From Microcebus murinus (lineage: Eukaryota > Chordata > Mammalia > Primates > Cheirogaleidae), in contig NC_134116.1 in assembly GCF_040939455.1 (NCBI RefSeq), positions 46,887,400 to 46,951,399 on the forward strand: DNA of 64,000 nt, written 5' to 3'. The translations under genes were made by a program, and so were the position numbers. Positions 1 through 10,219 of this stretch are shown in pieces (the first letter of the stretch is position 1; each line of letters starts with the position of its first letter). Under the pieces are notes generated by a model. It ran no database searches and was not told where the DNA came from. It saw only the letters and a list, made by a program, of their open reading frames with translations.

Positions 1-286
1 ATCATTTATTATTAGCTTTGTGAATTAAGGAAGTTATTTAAACTCTGAATTGCAGTTTTCTCAGATATAAATGGAGCTAATGCTACTAAAAATTACAAAT
101 TTGTAATAGTGAGAAGAGTTAGCATGTGTATTGAAGATACAGTATAAGATTGCTACAAAGATGAAATGAGAACAAAGCATATAAAGTAGCTAAGAAAGTA
201 CTTAGCACGGTATAAGCACTGTATTTGTATTCTATTTTTTATACTATTCCATAACCTCCAAATATCACCTTGAGATATATGTAACA
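1..286. other. Unassigned AT-rich sequence
   Basis: AT-rich DNA with no recognisable repeat or credible open frame. It ends at the left target-site copy of the first Alu. Confidence 0.5.
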
Positions 287-294
287 TATAACAG

Positions 295-616
295 TTTGTT
301 TGTTTGTTTGTTTGTTTGTTTGTTTGTTGTTTTGAGACAGAGTCTCACTCTGTTGCCCTAGCAAGAGTGTCGTGGCATCAGCCTACCTCACAGCAACCTC
401 AAACTCCTGGGCTCAAGCAATCCTTCTGTCTCAACCTCTTGAGTAGCTGGGACTACAGGCATGTGCCACCATGCTCGGCTAATTTTTTCTATTTTTGGTA
501 GAGACAGGATCTGGCTCTTGCTCAGGCTGGTCTTGAACTCCTGAGCTCAAATGATCCTCCCGTCACAGCCTCCCAGAGTGCTAGGATTACAGGCGTGAGC
601 CACCGTGCCCGGCCCG
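295..616 (-). mobile_element. Alu SINE, antisense, with (CAAA)n-type tail
   Basis: A dimeric Alu inserted on the minus strand. The plus strand begins with a (TTTG)n run, the complement of a CAAA-patterned tail, then GAGACAGAGTCTC, and ends at GTGCCCGGCC, the complement of the Alu 5' end. TATAACAG flanks it at 287-294 and 617-624, a target-site duplication marking an L1-driven retrotransposition. Unlike four other Alus here it lacks the TTGGCCAATTAATTTC linker block and reads CTATTTTTGGTAGAGAC there, so it looks like an ancestral subfamily. The 65-codon frame inside it is not a gene. Confidence 0.95.
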
Positions 617-624
617 TATAACAG

Positions 625-1034
625 GTTTTGATTTTTTTCTGATAAGAATTTCTCAATTTGGAAGTAAAGTACATAATAGGTAAAGTGAGTTAGTATAAGT
701 AATATATAGTTAGAAATATCTAACTACAGCATTTTTTGCCTTTTGCCATACCATTTAGTAATTTTTTCATATGCAAAATATATAAATTATCTAAAGACTA
801 CTTTGTTACATATGTTTAACCTTTGAGATTATAAATACTTAAGAAGTTACTTTCATCTGAAGTCATTATAATCAACACATTTTAGCAAAATCTATTATTT
901 TCATTATAGCACAAATAATTAGCATTTAAAGTAAAGCAGTCCAATGAAAGAAAGAGTTAAAAGGTTCCCAGTGTTCGTGAACAACAAACATTTTTTAGAA
1001 TCAGTGCCCTAGATCTGTATTCCATACAGATAAT
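625..1034. other. Unassigned AT-rich sequence
   Basis: AT-rich DNA between two repeats. I see no recognisable element, open frame or regulatory motif that I could defend. Confidence 0.4.
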
Positions 1035-1185
1035 TGGTGACAAAGTCACTTGAGATTCTTATTAAGAACACAGATAAACACACTGCTTCCTTGGAAATTC
1101 TGATTATTTGGGACTTAAAGAGAGAATTTTGGGCTCTACCAAGCTCCCTCAGTAACTCTTATTGGTAGTCACAGTCGGGCAATTG
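1035..1185. mobile_element. Possible MER5/Charlie-like DNA transposon fragment
   Basis: The order of phrases resembles old hAT-Charlie non-autonomous elements of the MER5 type: CACTTGAGATTCTTATTAAG, then AATTCTGATTATTTGGG, then a closing stretch around CAAGCTCCCTCAG. Matching is by eye and imperfect, and terminal inverted repeats and the 8-bp duplication were not found. A repeat-library alignment would settle it. Confidence 0.4.
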
Positions 1186-1225
1186 GCTTAAGCCACACCA
1201 ATGGTTCAAGTTTCTGTCTTTCTAC

Positions 1226-1563
1226 TTTTTTTTTTTTTTTTTTTTTGAGACAGAGTTTCACTCTGTTGCCCAGGCTAGAGTGAGTGCTGTGGCGTCAGCT
1301 AAGCTCATAGCAACCTCAAACTCCTGGGCTCAAGCAATCCTCCTGCCTCAGCCTCCCCAGTAGCTGGGACTACAGGCATGTGCCACCATGGCCGGCTAAA
1401 TTTTTCTATATATATTACTTGGCCAATTAATTTCTTTCTATTTATAGTAGAGATGGAGTCTCACTCTTGCTCAGGCTGGTTTCGAACTCTTGACCTTGAG
1501 CAATCCACCAGCCTCGGCCTCCCAGAGTGCTAGGATTACAGGCGTGAGCCACCACGCCTGGCC
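1226..1563 (-). mobile_element. Alu SINE, strepsirrhine-type, antisense
   Basis: A full-length dimeric Alu on the minus strand, from the poly-T (poly-A complement) at 1226 to CACGCCTGGCC at 1563. The linker holds the TTGGCCAATTAATTTC block shared with the Alus at 6604, 32211 and 42669, which I take as a strepsirrhine subfamily marker. The flanks TCTTTCTAC (1217-1225) and TCTTTCCAC (1565-1573) form a target duplication with one mismatch. The small frame running out of its right end is incidental. Confidence 0.95.
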
Positions 1564-1573
1564 TTCTTTCCAC

Positions 1574-2672
1574 ATTTTAGGGATGAATCAAGTAATCTTC
1601 TGCTTCACTGTGTCAAAATACAATTTTGTAAATGTTAAATACATAATTTTCATACAAATACATATACACACATGTAAAAGTTATGTTTAATTCAACAAAG
1701 GGACTGGCAAGGTAATAAAGCCAGTTCAAAAGAGGATGCAAAAGAAAGCAAGGCTGAAGTAATTGCTAAATTACATATAAATCTGGCTATTGTCCTGTAG
1801 GACAATAAAACAATCATTTCTTGGATTGTCTTCTCTTCAAGAGATAAATTAGTTACATCTTTAACAAGCCAAAAGTCTTTTCATCTTTTCACTTTTGCAC
1901 TCATTATATACAACTCTCCAGAGCTGTAAAATGTCTGGAAGCTATTTAATTGTAAATAGTGTGTCAGAATTATATGCCCCCTAGAGTCGGATGATCCTTA
2001 GGTGGGCCTGCAATGCCTGAATGACATTAAAAGGACTTGCTGACAATGTTAAGCCTCATTTGTAAAGCTTAGAAAAAATTTTCATAACCAATAACATTAC
2101 AAAAAAACATGTATTTTATTTTTTAATGTTTACATATTTATAAGGAGGAGCGTTTTTTTTTTTTTTTGCTTTTTTTTTTTAACTCAAGTAATGTAAGTAT
2201 AGCCTCAGAAGTTTAAGAAACAGAAGTATAACCTCAGAAGTTTAAAAAATCAGAAGGATTTTTTTTTTCTTTAAATGGCTTATATCTAGGACCAAAATGT
2301 GAGTTGAAAACTGGTTGTTCTGAATGGCTAGATCTAACTCGGATACAAATCAAATCATAAAATCTGGCATTTGTTTGCATTCTTTAATGGAAAGAATTTG
2401 CTTGATTAGAACCATCTGACTGCTAATTTTTAGAGAAAAGAAGCTAATGATAATGCACCAAGTAAAAACAAACTCCTCTAATTTCAGAACTGGGAAAGTT
2501 TACCATAGATAAATCTGAAATTAAAGATTAAAATAGTTTTAAGTAAATTATCTTTTCTATGGAGATATAATTAGCAGAAAAATTTACACCAGTAAATAAT
2601 TGCATAAATGCTTTTTTCCCCTAAAATTTCTTAGTGGTTACTGCAAAATCATCTTAGCTAAAGTCATTATTT
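1574..2672. other. Unassigned AT-rich DNA with T-rich tract
   Basis: No gene or identifiable element. It contains a T-rich low-complexity tract at about 2153-2180, directly followed by the short tandem duplication listed separately. Confidence 0.45.
2197..2254. repeat. 29-bp unit, two tandem copies
   Basis: GTATAGCCTCAGAAGTTTAA at 2197 recurs as GTATAACCTCAGAAGTTTAA at 2226. The unit is about 29 bp with a few differences and lies next to a T-rich tract, suggesting a local slippage duplication. Confidence 0.85.
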
Positions 2673-2676
2673 CATT

Positions 2677-3129
2677 TGTAACAGAGGGAATGGCATGAAA
2701 AATGGCAAAATGCATTATAAACTGTCTCTTTAAAACCTCTCCCACTCTTTTTGGGCATTGAAATCTGCATCCCTGAGTAAGGGCAATAATCAGAGAGGCA
2801 AGGGAGTGTTATTTAGTCTTTGTTTCACAAGAGATGGCTCAACAGAATTGTCCAGACAGAAATCTCAAGACCATCTCCTCAAGAGATGGGGTGGAGGTGA
2901 GGTCAATCTGAACCATCAACTATAGTTAAAATAGCCTGAAGCTGAAACTCCCACCCCCATTATGATAAAAACTCTGTATTTCTCCTTATAGTGAGGACAA
3001 TGTCCCTTTAAGACAGGAGCCTACATCCTCCTCATTTGCAAGCAAATTAATAAACTTCCCTTTCCTTCTCCTCAAACAACTTATTCTTTTGATGCAGTCT
3101 CAGGGACAATTGCTGAACTTTCAGTAACA
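2677..3129 (+). mobile_element. Solo LTR of a class I (ERV1-type) endogenous retrovirus
   Basis: A 453-bp LTR that starts TGTAACAGAGGG and ends CAGTAACA, the TG...CA ends of a retroviral LTR. The flanks are CATT (2673-2676) and CGTT (3130-3133), a 4-bp target duplication with one transition. An AATAAA polyadenylation signal lies at 3049-3054, followed by the TTCCTTCTCCTCAAAC region expected near an R/U5 boundary. It aligns end to end with the LTR at 6124-6581 in the same orientation. No primer-binding site or internal region follows, so it is read as a solo LTR left by recombination between the two LTRs of a former provirus. The exact family name is not assigned. Confidence 0.85.
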
Positions 3130-3133
3130 CGTT

Positions 3134-5702
3134 CACATCAAGTGGTTTAGATATCATAATTTTATTCCAATGGTTTGATTTAAACTACTGTCTTCAGTTT
3201 GATGAAATGTTTAAAAACATATGAATAATTTATTCTCTTGCCAATAGCATGAATATAAATTTAACAAAATAACAAATAATTGGTCTTATATGCTTCTTAA
3301 AAGATTAGAAAACCTAGTTGTCAACTTACATTTTATACAGTTCCATCTATACCATGGCTTCATATGCTTTTATGTAGAGAAAAATGTCAGTAATTATGTT
3401 CATGCTTAATAATATTTAAAAATGAGAAACCAAAAATATTCTCCCACCAATAACGGTAAACTCTAGGTTCAAATCTAAATTAAGTTTACATACTGCATAT
3501 GTATCTGAATCTAACAAAATATCACAAAAAATTATCTGGAGTAGTTATGAGAAACAAACACTGATTATTTTACATAAATTGTCATATATTTACTTGACTT
3601 TTTATTTTTTATAAGAATATCTTATTCTACATTGTGAGTTAAGGAAAGATTTTATAAGAAATTTGGCATTGATATATGATTCAGCATTGAGTACCTACAT
3701 GATTCAAAATTACTTCTCTTTTAAATAAAAAGGCATACATACACATGCAATATGTTATATGTTTATATGTATGTTTATACATATAAATATGTTATATATG
3801 TGTAATATATGAAAAAATATAAGCAAGCATTTTCATTATTTTAAAAGAGACAATACAAAAAGAAATCAGACCCAATGTAATTTAATCTTAAATGTATTTT
3901 TGTTTCATATTGTCTTCTTTGTGTCTTAATGTCCTGATTTTAACTATCATTTTCAGTGTAGATAATTCTGCTATTAAATTCCTTACTTCTTTTGCTGTTT
4001 TTAATGTGTCATAACCTAGAATTAGAGATAAACCCATATAATAAGAATTTGATTTAATGAATATTACAAATTTTGGAAGTAGGTTTTCAATAAGTAATAA
4101 ATGTATGAATTAATTCTAAATTTTCAAAAATTTAGTCTTGTGATAGTTAAACACAGGACTATTTTATAAAATCAAATTTCAGCTTATGTTCTAGAAAGTA
4201 ACATTTGCTGGAAGTCTGACTCTAAGGAAAATTTATATAAATACGGTTTGTTTAACCTCTAAACAGGGTTTATATTGCTTTTGAAGAGATATTTTTTTAC
4301 TCTCCCATAAGGAAAAAATTTATAAAATGCAGATTTATGTTACCCCACATTTCACCCCCAGAGGCTGATTTTGATCTAGGCCAATTTCAGTAAAAGTTTG
4401 GTTCTCTAGGGAATCAGAGCTGCCTCCATATGGTTTCTGACATTGATGAAAATAAACCACCACTACACAAACCCAAGCAGCACTTTGTTAGACTATGCTT
4501 AATTTCAGTCCTTCGAGGCACGCATCATGGGTATTCTGAGTTTCCTCTAATCTCATAAACACCTTGTCTTTGATATGGAAAACAAAATAGAAACGTTCTG
4601 TTAAAGACATCTACCTATTTTTTTTTTCCTGTTGCTAAAGGTAATGATAATTGTGCAACACATGAGGGTACTCAACTTGTAGAGCGGGAAGATAATATGA
4701 ATAGAGGAGTTTGTGCCTGTTTCTCCAGGTGGCATTGCCATTTGAACTAGACAGCTAAGAGATGCAGAAGTATGGAGGAGATTTTATTCCCTATATGCCA
4801 CAGAAACAAAGTTGAATAATAAACATTAGCATAAAGCTATATTTATTCAATCACTCAAAGTTTTATTGTTGGCTAATGATTTCCCTTCAAGCATACTTTG
4901 GGGATTTTTCTTTTTATCGTTAAGAGATCTTGAGGTCCATTTACCTAATTTATTTCATTTCAGATCTACTCACATGTGTTCCAATGAGATAAAGGTCAAT
5001 GTATAATTAGCCTATAAGGGTATTTTTTTTATTTCTTGTTTTTTATGAAATATCATTGTGTAATGTATTAGTAAAATTGGCATGAATCTTTACAAGAGAG
5101 CCATTTGTTTTCTTATTTGATTTTTTTTGGCCATGTTTCAATTCAACAAATATATAATAAGAAACCACTAGCTGCAAAGCAAAACTACAGATTATAAAAT
5201 GTGTTATATTTTATAAAGGTGAACGTACAAATACTTTAGTGAATCATTACCATTATAAACCATGTTTCATATACATTGAATTACTTTTGCAACCATCACT
5301 TGTTAAATCATATGCTACATTCTCCTTTCTCACTTTGGAGGGGAGAATATGAATAAATTATATTACCTATTTTAAAGAAAACTATAATTATTTTTGGAAA
5401 TAAACATATAAACAAATATTTGCTACTTAAATACTAAGTATAAATACTAAGTCATGACACATGGATTACATAGAGAAAATAGTCAAAAGTAATAATTGCT
5501 AGTTATTAGAGTAGTACAGATGTACAGAGCAGTCAATGTATTTACCTTGAAACTGTCTCATGCTAAAAACCTTAAAATTAGAAATTAATGAAAGCTATAG
5601 GTTACAATATAAAATGTAACTACAGAATACTTTTGTATATGTATAGTGTACAACTTAACTGTTTATAAATTAAACAAAAATTTTTAGAGACCAAACTCAT
5701 AA
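3134..5702. other. Unassigned AT-rich intergenic DNA
   Basis: About 2.6 kb of AT-rich sequence between the solo LTR and the next provirus. I recognise no retroviral internal sequence in it, so the two LTRs do not bracket one provirus. No credible open frame. Confidence 0.5.
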
Positions 5703-6123
5703 TGAAGACAAAAATCCAGAAAAGCAAGCAAATGCAGATGATAGCAGCTAACAAGGATTGTTTGCTTGATCAAACTTTAGCCAAGTTCCTGAACTTTCTT
5801 CTAGGCCCTTTTGAGCACTTCCTTATAAAATCAAGATTTAGCAGAATTCGGCGAAATCAAGTTTTCAAGAAACCTCCACCCTCCATATATGATCACTATG
5901 GATTACTGATCTGGTTCCTCCTCCACCATTACTCAGGTGATGTCTGGTTACCTTGGTCTACTTCCAGCAAGAATAATTTTAGGTCATTTTAATCAGAAAC
6001 ACTCTTACCTATAATGTTTCCCCAGCCTGCTAGGTGGCTATAAGTTCCCATTTGCCCATGCTGTATTTGAAGTAGAGCCCAGTCTATTTCTCTCAATGCA
6101 AAATGCCATTGCAGTGGTCTCTG

Positions 6124-6581
6124 TGTAACAGAGGGAATGGCCTGAAAAGGAAAAAAAATGTATTACAAGGTGTTTTTGTGAAATCTCCCCCACTCTTTTT
6201 GGGAATTAAAATCTGCATCCATGTCTCAAGCCAGTGGTTGCGAGGGGCAGGAAAGTGTTCTTGGCTCAAAGTACCACAGGAGATGACTCAACAAAACTGT
6301 CCAGGTCTAGGTCCAGGTGGTGGGTAAGAGACTGTCTTCTCAGAGTCCAGATGGATCAGAATCATCAACTATAGTTAAACAGCAATAGCTTGAAGCTGAA
6401 AATGCTTCCTTTAAAAGCTCTATATTTCTGCTTATAGTTAGGAAAATGGTACTTTAAGACATCAGTCTGCCTTTTTCTCATTTGCTGGGAAGTTAATAAA
6501 CTTCTCTTTCTTTCTCCTCAAACAACTTGTCCTCATTCTTCTGATGCAGCCTTGGAGACAAGTGCTGAACTTTCAGTATCA
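6124..6581 (+). mobile_element. Solo LTR nested inside the older LTR
   Basis: A 458-bp LTR of the same family as 2677-3129. It opens TGTAACAGAGGGAATGG, ends CAGTATCA and has AATAAA at 6495-6500. It is flanked by a perfect 4-bp duplication, TCTG at 6120-6123 and 6582-6585, showing integrase-mediated insertion of a provirus that later collapsed to one LTR. Removing it and one TCTG copy joins the two sides of the host LTR. The retroviral sequence further downstream therefore belongs to the older host provirus. The 74-codon open frame in this LTR is not meaningful. Confidence 0.88.
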
Positions 6582-6603
6582 TCTGTACTATCAGGATGGT
6601 CTT

Positions 6604-6943
6604 TTTTTTTTTTTTTTTTTTGAGACAGAGTCTCGCTTTGTTGCCTAGGCTAGAGTGAGTGCCATGGCGTCAGCCTAGCTCACAGCAACCTCAATCTCCT
6701 GGCTCAAGCAATCCTTCTGCCTCAGCCTCCCAAGTAGCTGGGACTACAGGCATGCACCACCATGCCCGGCCAATTTTTTATATATATATATATATTAGTT
6801 GGCCAATTAATTTCTTTCTATTTATAGTAGAGACAGGGTCTTGCTCTTGCTCAGGCTGGTTTCGAACTCCTGGCCTCGAGCAATCCGCCCACTTCGGCCT
6901 CCCAGAGAGCTAGGATTACAGGCCTGAGCCACCACGCCCGACT
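6604..6943 (-). mobile_element. Alu SINE, strepsirrhine-type, antisense
   Basis: Full-length Alu with the TTGGCCAATTAATTTC linker block and a short (TA)n tract just before it. An 11-bp target duplication, AGGATGGTCTT, sits at 6593-6603 and 6944-6954. It landed in the residual 3' piece of the older LTR, 22 bp beyond the nested solo LTR. An 84-codon frame crossing it is a by-product of low stop density in Alu DNA. Confidence 0.96.
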
Positions 6944-6992
6944 AGGATGGTCTTGAATAAAGTTGTCAGTCACTTATTATTTAAGATAACAA

Positions 6993-7010
6993 TGGTGACC
7001 ATGAAGTGAC
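6993..7010 (+). promoter_or_regulatory. Retroviral primer-binding site, arginine-tRNA type
   Basis: TGGTGACCATGAAGTGAC lies one base beyond the LTR end. Primer-binding sites start with TGG and pair with the 3' end of a host tRNA. From memory this differs from the complement of a human tRNA-Arg 3' end by two transitions at former CpG-type positions plus one other change. The tRNA assignment is an inference; the position and TGG start are seen directly. Confidence 0.6.
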
Positions 7011-7883
7011 CTCTGAGAAGAATTTGGGCTTCTTAATCTATAGTGACTTTCCAATTGGTGCTTGGGTACAAGTTAGTGCTTCTTACTGCTTTGACCAATT
7101 GGGTGATTCACTGAAGTTCAGGGTCGCTCTCTTCAGAGACCCCCAATTTCCGAACTTTTCAGTTGAGATTTGAGGTTTATTCTGCCATGGGACTCCTTTA
7201 GGGGAGTTTTGCTCTCTTCTGATAAAGAAGAAGTATTTTTCTGCTTCTGTGACAACAGAGAGCAGTTTCTTCACCTTGGGCCCCATTGCTAGGTAGGAAA
7301 TTCTGTCAGGGTTTTGTTTTAAATTTTTTTCCTTTACTTTTTTTCCCTTTCTTTCCTTTTGATGACTAATAAGGGTATTTACCAGCTGGTCTTAAATATT
7401 TTCTTTCATTACATTTAGAACACTCAGTATTTACATAAATTTTATGCCATCGCTTATTTTCTTTGCTCAGTTGTTTTGATTTTGGCCCCTCTTCTGTTGG
7501 ATTTAACCAACTCTTAGGCTCTCTATGAGGGTAGAGCTTTCATGTCTGAAGAAAAAGAGCACTTGTTTCCCTCAGCCTTGCAGGGCATCCTCAGGTGATT
7601 GAGAATCACATGAGAATGTCAAGGGTAGACTGCTCTTAATGATGTGTGGCAGTTCTGTCTATTTCCCCTGCCCCAAAGAACATTTTAGAAATTACTCTTG
7701 ACTGCCACATGCATATGAGGGACTGACCCTTCCACACCTTGAACCCTGATGTCAAGTTGCCAAGAAACCATGGACTGAAGCAACTCAGAGGGTAAAGGCC
7801 CTGAGGAGCCGGGTCAGTAAACAGCACACTTTGGGTCTTAAACACTTGCTTACTTGGTTAAATCAAAAGGGGAGCTCCAGATT
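7011..7883 (+). mobile_element. Untranslated leader of the ERV1 provirus
   Basis: About 870 bp between the primer-binding site and the gag start, longer than a typical packaging leader and possibly containing unrecognised insertions. It is less AT-rich than the flanks, with blocks such as CCTTGGGCCCCATTGC. No intact open frame; two short minus-strand frames inside it are chance. Confidence 0.55.
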
Positions 7884-8450
7884 ATGGGTAACAAGCCCTT
7901 TAAATCAGCTAAAACCCCTGCAGCTGCAAAACATGAGGTTCTACCCTTAGAAACACCATCTGGTTTTATGTACAATAGTTATGGCAAGTTACCATGTAAA
8001 TATTTAACTAAGTGGACCACTATAATGAAAGTAGAGCCCAAATTATAATGCCTCTAGAACCCGGATGAATCAGTTTTAGATTATTTCATGCACTTTGACA
8101 AGACCTTAAAACAGGATGCACAATGTCAGCTGATAGCTTTGAAAACAAAGCGAACCTCAAATTTCCTAAATAGGCTTGAAGATGACTTAGCTATCCTTTT
8201 AAAATGCCACATGACAACTGGACCACAGTTAGAGCTAACAGGCTCATTAACTCATGACCAACTATCCTGTACTATGAGTAAAAAGAAAAAACAAAAGACA
8301 ACTTGGGTCATGCATTTATAAATAAAACAACTGACCTCCCAAACTTCTCAGCACCCCCCAAAATTTTAAGCCCCTTAATGCCAAGGGCTCTTCTCTACTG
8401 AGCTTCTACTACTGTAAAAAACCAGGACACATTAGGTGAGAATGTCAAAG
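7884..8450 (+). pseudogene. gag: Decayed ERV gag (matrix, capsid-like and zinc-knuckle remnants)
   Basis: The frame opens at 7884 with MGNKPF, where a glycine at position 2 would be the myristoylation site of a retroviral matrix protein. It stays open to a TAA at 8046, meets a TAG about 9 bp later, and runs on in the same frame to 8321 through a PDESV...Y segment resembling the capsid major homology region. That segment comes too soon after the start, so part of matrix/capsid is probably deleted. A different frame then holds a nucleocapsid zinc knuckle: Cys codon at 8413, His at 8428, Cys at 8443, with the first Cys lost and a TGA at 8437. Multiply broken; cannot make Gag. Confidence 0.75.
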
Positions 8451-8535
8451 CTAAAACAAAAACAGCAGCAGGAAGTTAAAACCCAAGAAGCCTAGGGTAG
8501 CTCCCAGGGAATCAAAGGGTTTCACCTTTGCCTCT

Positions 8536-8808
8536 ATGATAGCCAGCAGATTAGGAGAGATTGAAATAATAGTAAATAATGAGCTTTCAATTGCCTTAAT
8601 AGACTCAGAAGCTTTATCAGTCACAAATCCCACCTTATTTAGAAACCCCATACCTCAGAGTAATGCAAAGGTTAACATGGTGGGAGTGCCTAAGAAAACT
8701 GTCATATTTCAAATCCAAGCCCATCCCTTGCCATTTTATAGGTTTTCACACCTACCCCCCAAGGATTATAAATGTGATACATTCTTAGTCAATCCCTTGA
8801 GTTTCTAA
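8536..8808 (+). pseudogene. pro: ERV protease remnant
   Basis: A 90-codon open segment in the same frame as the upstream zinc knuckle, the arrangement of gag and pro in gammaretroviruses where pro is reached by stop-codon readthrough. Near residue 23 it has ALIDSEA where an aspartic protease carries its Asp-Thr/Ser-Gly triad, so the catalytic Gly is replaced. It runs into a PLPF-containing stretch like the C-terminal half of retroviral proteases. The assignment rests on position plus this weak motif. Inactive. Confidence 0.6.
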
Positions 8809-9099
8809 TATACCCTGGGGCTCCTGTCAATCTTTTAGGCTGAAATCTCCTCAACATCCATAAAACCCATATTTCCTTTTCATCAAGAAGGAATGCTTTA
8901 CCTGGAATTAGAATCTTAGAACCAGGAAGAACAAATCTGAAAACACACTGATAACACACCCCAATTCAGTGCTAAAAGTATAAAGGCGTCTTGTAACTGG
9001 GAAAATGAACAGGGAAAAAATAAAGGGAGAATTTAGAAAGAACAGAGAGGAAATAGAGCAAAGGACAAGAAGTTGTAAAACTTATAGTCTCTCCAATTT

Positions 9100-9720
9100 T
9101 CCTTTTAACCTCCAAAGTTGAAAAACTGGCTGAGGTCACACCCTCACACTTACCTAACATTAAACAATACCCATTATGACAGGTAGCCATAGATGAAATT
9201 GCTACTATTGTTCCTCTCGTACAAGAGTACCTCAAAAAAGGTCTCATTATCCCCTGTGAATACCTTTGCAACAACCTCATCTTCCCTGTATAAAAACAAA
9301 ACGGGAAAGGATGGAGGTTTGTACAAGACCTAAGGGCCGTAAATAACATTGTAATACCCAGACACCCAGTAGTTCCCAACCTGCATATCATACACTTCTG
9401 TCAGCCATATCAACTGCCAGTTAATATTTTTTTCTCTGTGGTGCCTTTTTTTTTTTTTTTTTTTAGCTTTTTGGTGGATCCAGATAGTCAACATTTATTT
9501 GATTATTCTTGGACAGAGTGACGATATACTTGGAATTTGGAATGTGATGTTCCAAGGGTATGCAAAAATCCCAATCTATTTTTCCCAAATATTAAAATCT
9601 GATCTGAAGGATTTAAACTTTCCCCGGGATTCAAAAAAAACTTGGAGGATTTTTGAGACTGGTCAGCTATTGTAGAAGCTGGATATAAAAATTTTCCCCT
9701 ATGGTCCAACCTTTGTACAC
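9100..9720 (+). pseudogene. pol: ERV reverse transcriptase N-terminal remnant
   Basis: Read in the frame of 9156, this matches the fingers/palm start of gammaretrovirus-type RT: KQYPL, a stop at 9177, then IDEIATIVPLVQEYLKKG and GLIIPC. After a second stop at 9291 come WRFVQDLRAVN and HPVVPN. The block expected to hold the first catalytic aspartate is replaced by a T-rich run at about 9450-9470. RT similarity resumes with DPDSQHLF and SWTE, then frame-shifted pieces to about 9720. The YXDD active site, RNase H, integrase and env are not seen. The 139-codon minus-strand frame at 8972-9391 is a shadow of this segment. Non-functional. Confidence 0.85.
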
Positions 9721-10080
9721 ATACTTAAAAAATGAATAACTTAATACCACCATGTGGGTTACATAAGGACAATCAACCATACAACAAATAAAAGAAAATC
9801 CCCATATTTCATGGGGAGAGGATGGCAGTGCTTGCATGACTCAGTTCTCACACTCAGTTCTCACTTTTGGCATAATGAGTTTTTGGTGATCCTAAGACTT
9901 TTATTTTTCCTTTTCACATGGAGGTAAGAAAATTGTCCCAAGGAACAGTTCTGACAAAAAGAAAGCATGATTTGAAAAAGAAAACAATGTAAATATAACA
10001 AAATAATTAAAAAATCTAATCTGGTATTATAAAATACTCTCAGTTACTTAAATCACAGTTGAAATAAACTTAAACAGACC
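9721..10080. other. Unassigned spacer between two RT segments
   Basis: About 360 bp with no clear retroviral similarity, separating the RT remnant from its partial second copy. CTCACACTCAGTTCTCAC near 9843-9866 contains a short internal repeat of CTCAGTTCTCAC. Confidence 0.4.
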
Positions 10081-10219
10081 CTTACTTAACATTGAACAAT
10101 GCTCGTGACAGATAGCCATAGAGGGGATTACTCCTATTGTTCCTCACATACAAGATCACAGCAAAAAAGGTCTCATTATCCCCTGCACATGCCCTTGCAA
10201 CATCCGCCCCTTCTCTGTA
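10081..10219 (+). pseudogene. pol: Second partial copy of the ERV RT segment
   Basis: This 139-bp stretch is a direct repeat of 9149-9290. Both start CTTAC(C/T)TAACATT, share the run AAAAAAGGTCTCATTATCCC, and end with CTCTGTA or CCCTGTA. The two copies have drifted by substitutions and a small indel. Neither flank continues the match, so this is either a fragment of a second related provirus or a duplicated piece of the first. No downstream LTR was found. The 76-codon frame across it is not a gene. Confidence 0.85.

Larger units (their letters stand above)
5703..6991 (+). mobile_element. 5' LTR of an older ERV1 provirus, split by two insertions
   Basis: This LTR is in three pieces: 5703-6123, 6586-6603 and 6955-6991, about 475 bp in all. 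It begins TGAAGACA. It has a TATA-like TATAAG at 6039-6044, followed by TTCCCATTTGCCCATGCTG, a phrase typical of ERV1 promoters. Its AATAAA lies at 6956-6961 in the last piece, and it ends ...ATAACA at 6991. The intervening DNA is a solo LTR (6124-6581) and an Alu (6604-6943), both with target duplications, so the original continuity is clear. A primer-binding site and a decayed gag follow on the same strand. The left boundary is less certain than the right. Confidence 0.7.

Noticed and set aside
2677..6581. The two similar LTRs as the 5' and 3' LTRs of one provirus
   Set aside because: Each has its own 4-bp target duplication. The DNA between them shows no retroviral genes, and the second copy is embedded in another LTR.
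8972..9391. 139-codon minus-strand open frame
   Set aside because: It is antisense to the ERV reverse-transcriptase remnant, whose plus-strand similarity is clear. The minus frame has no recognisable domain.
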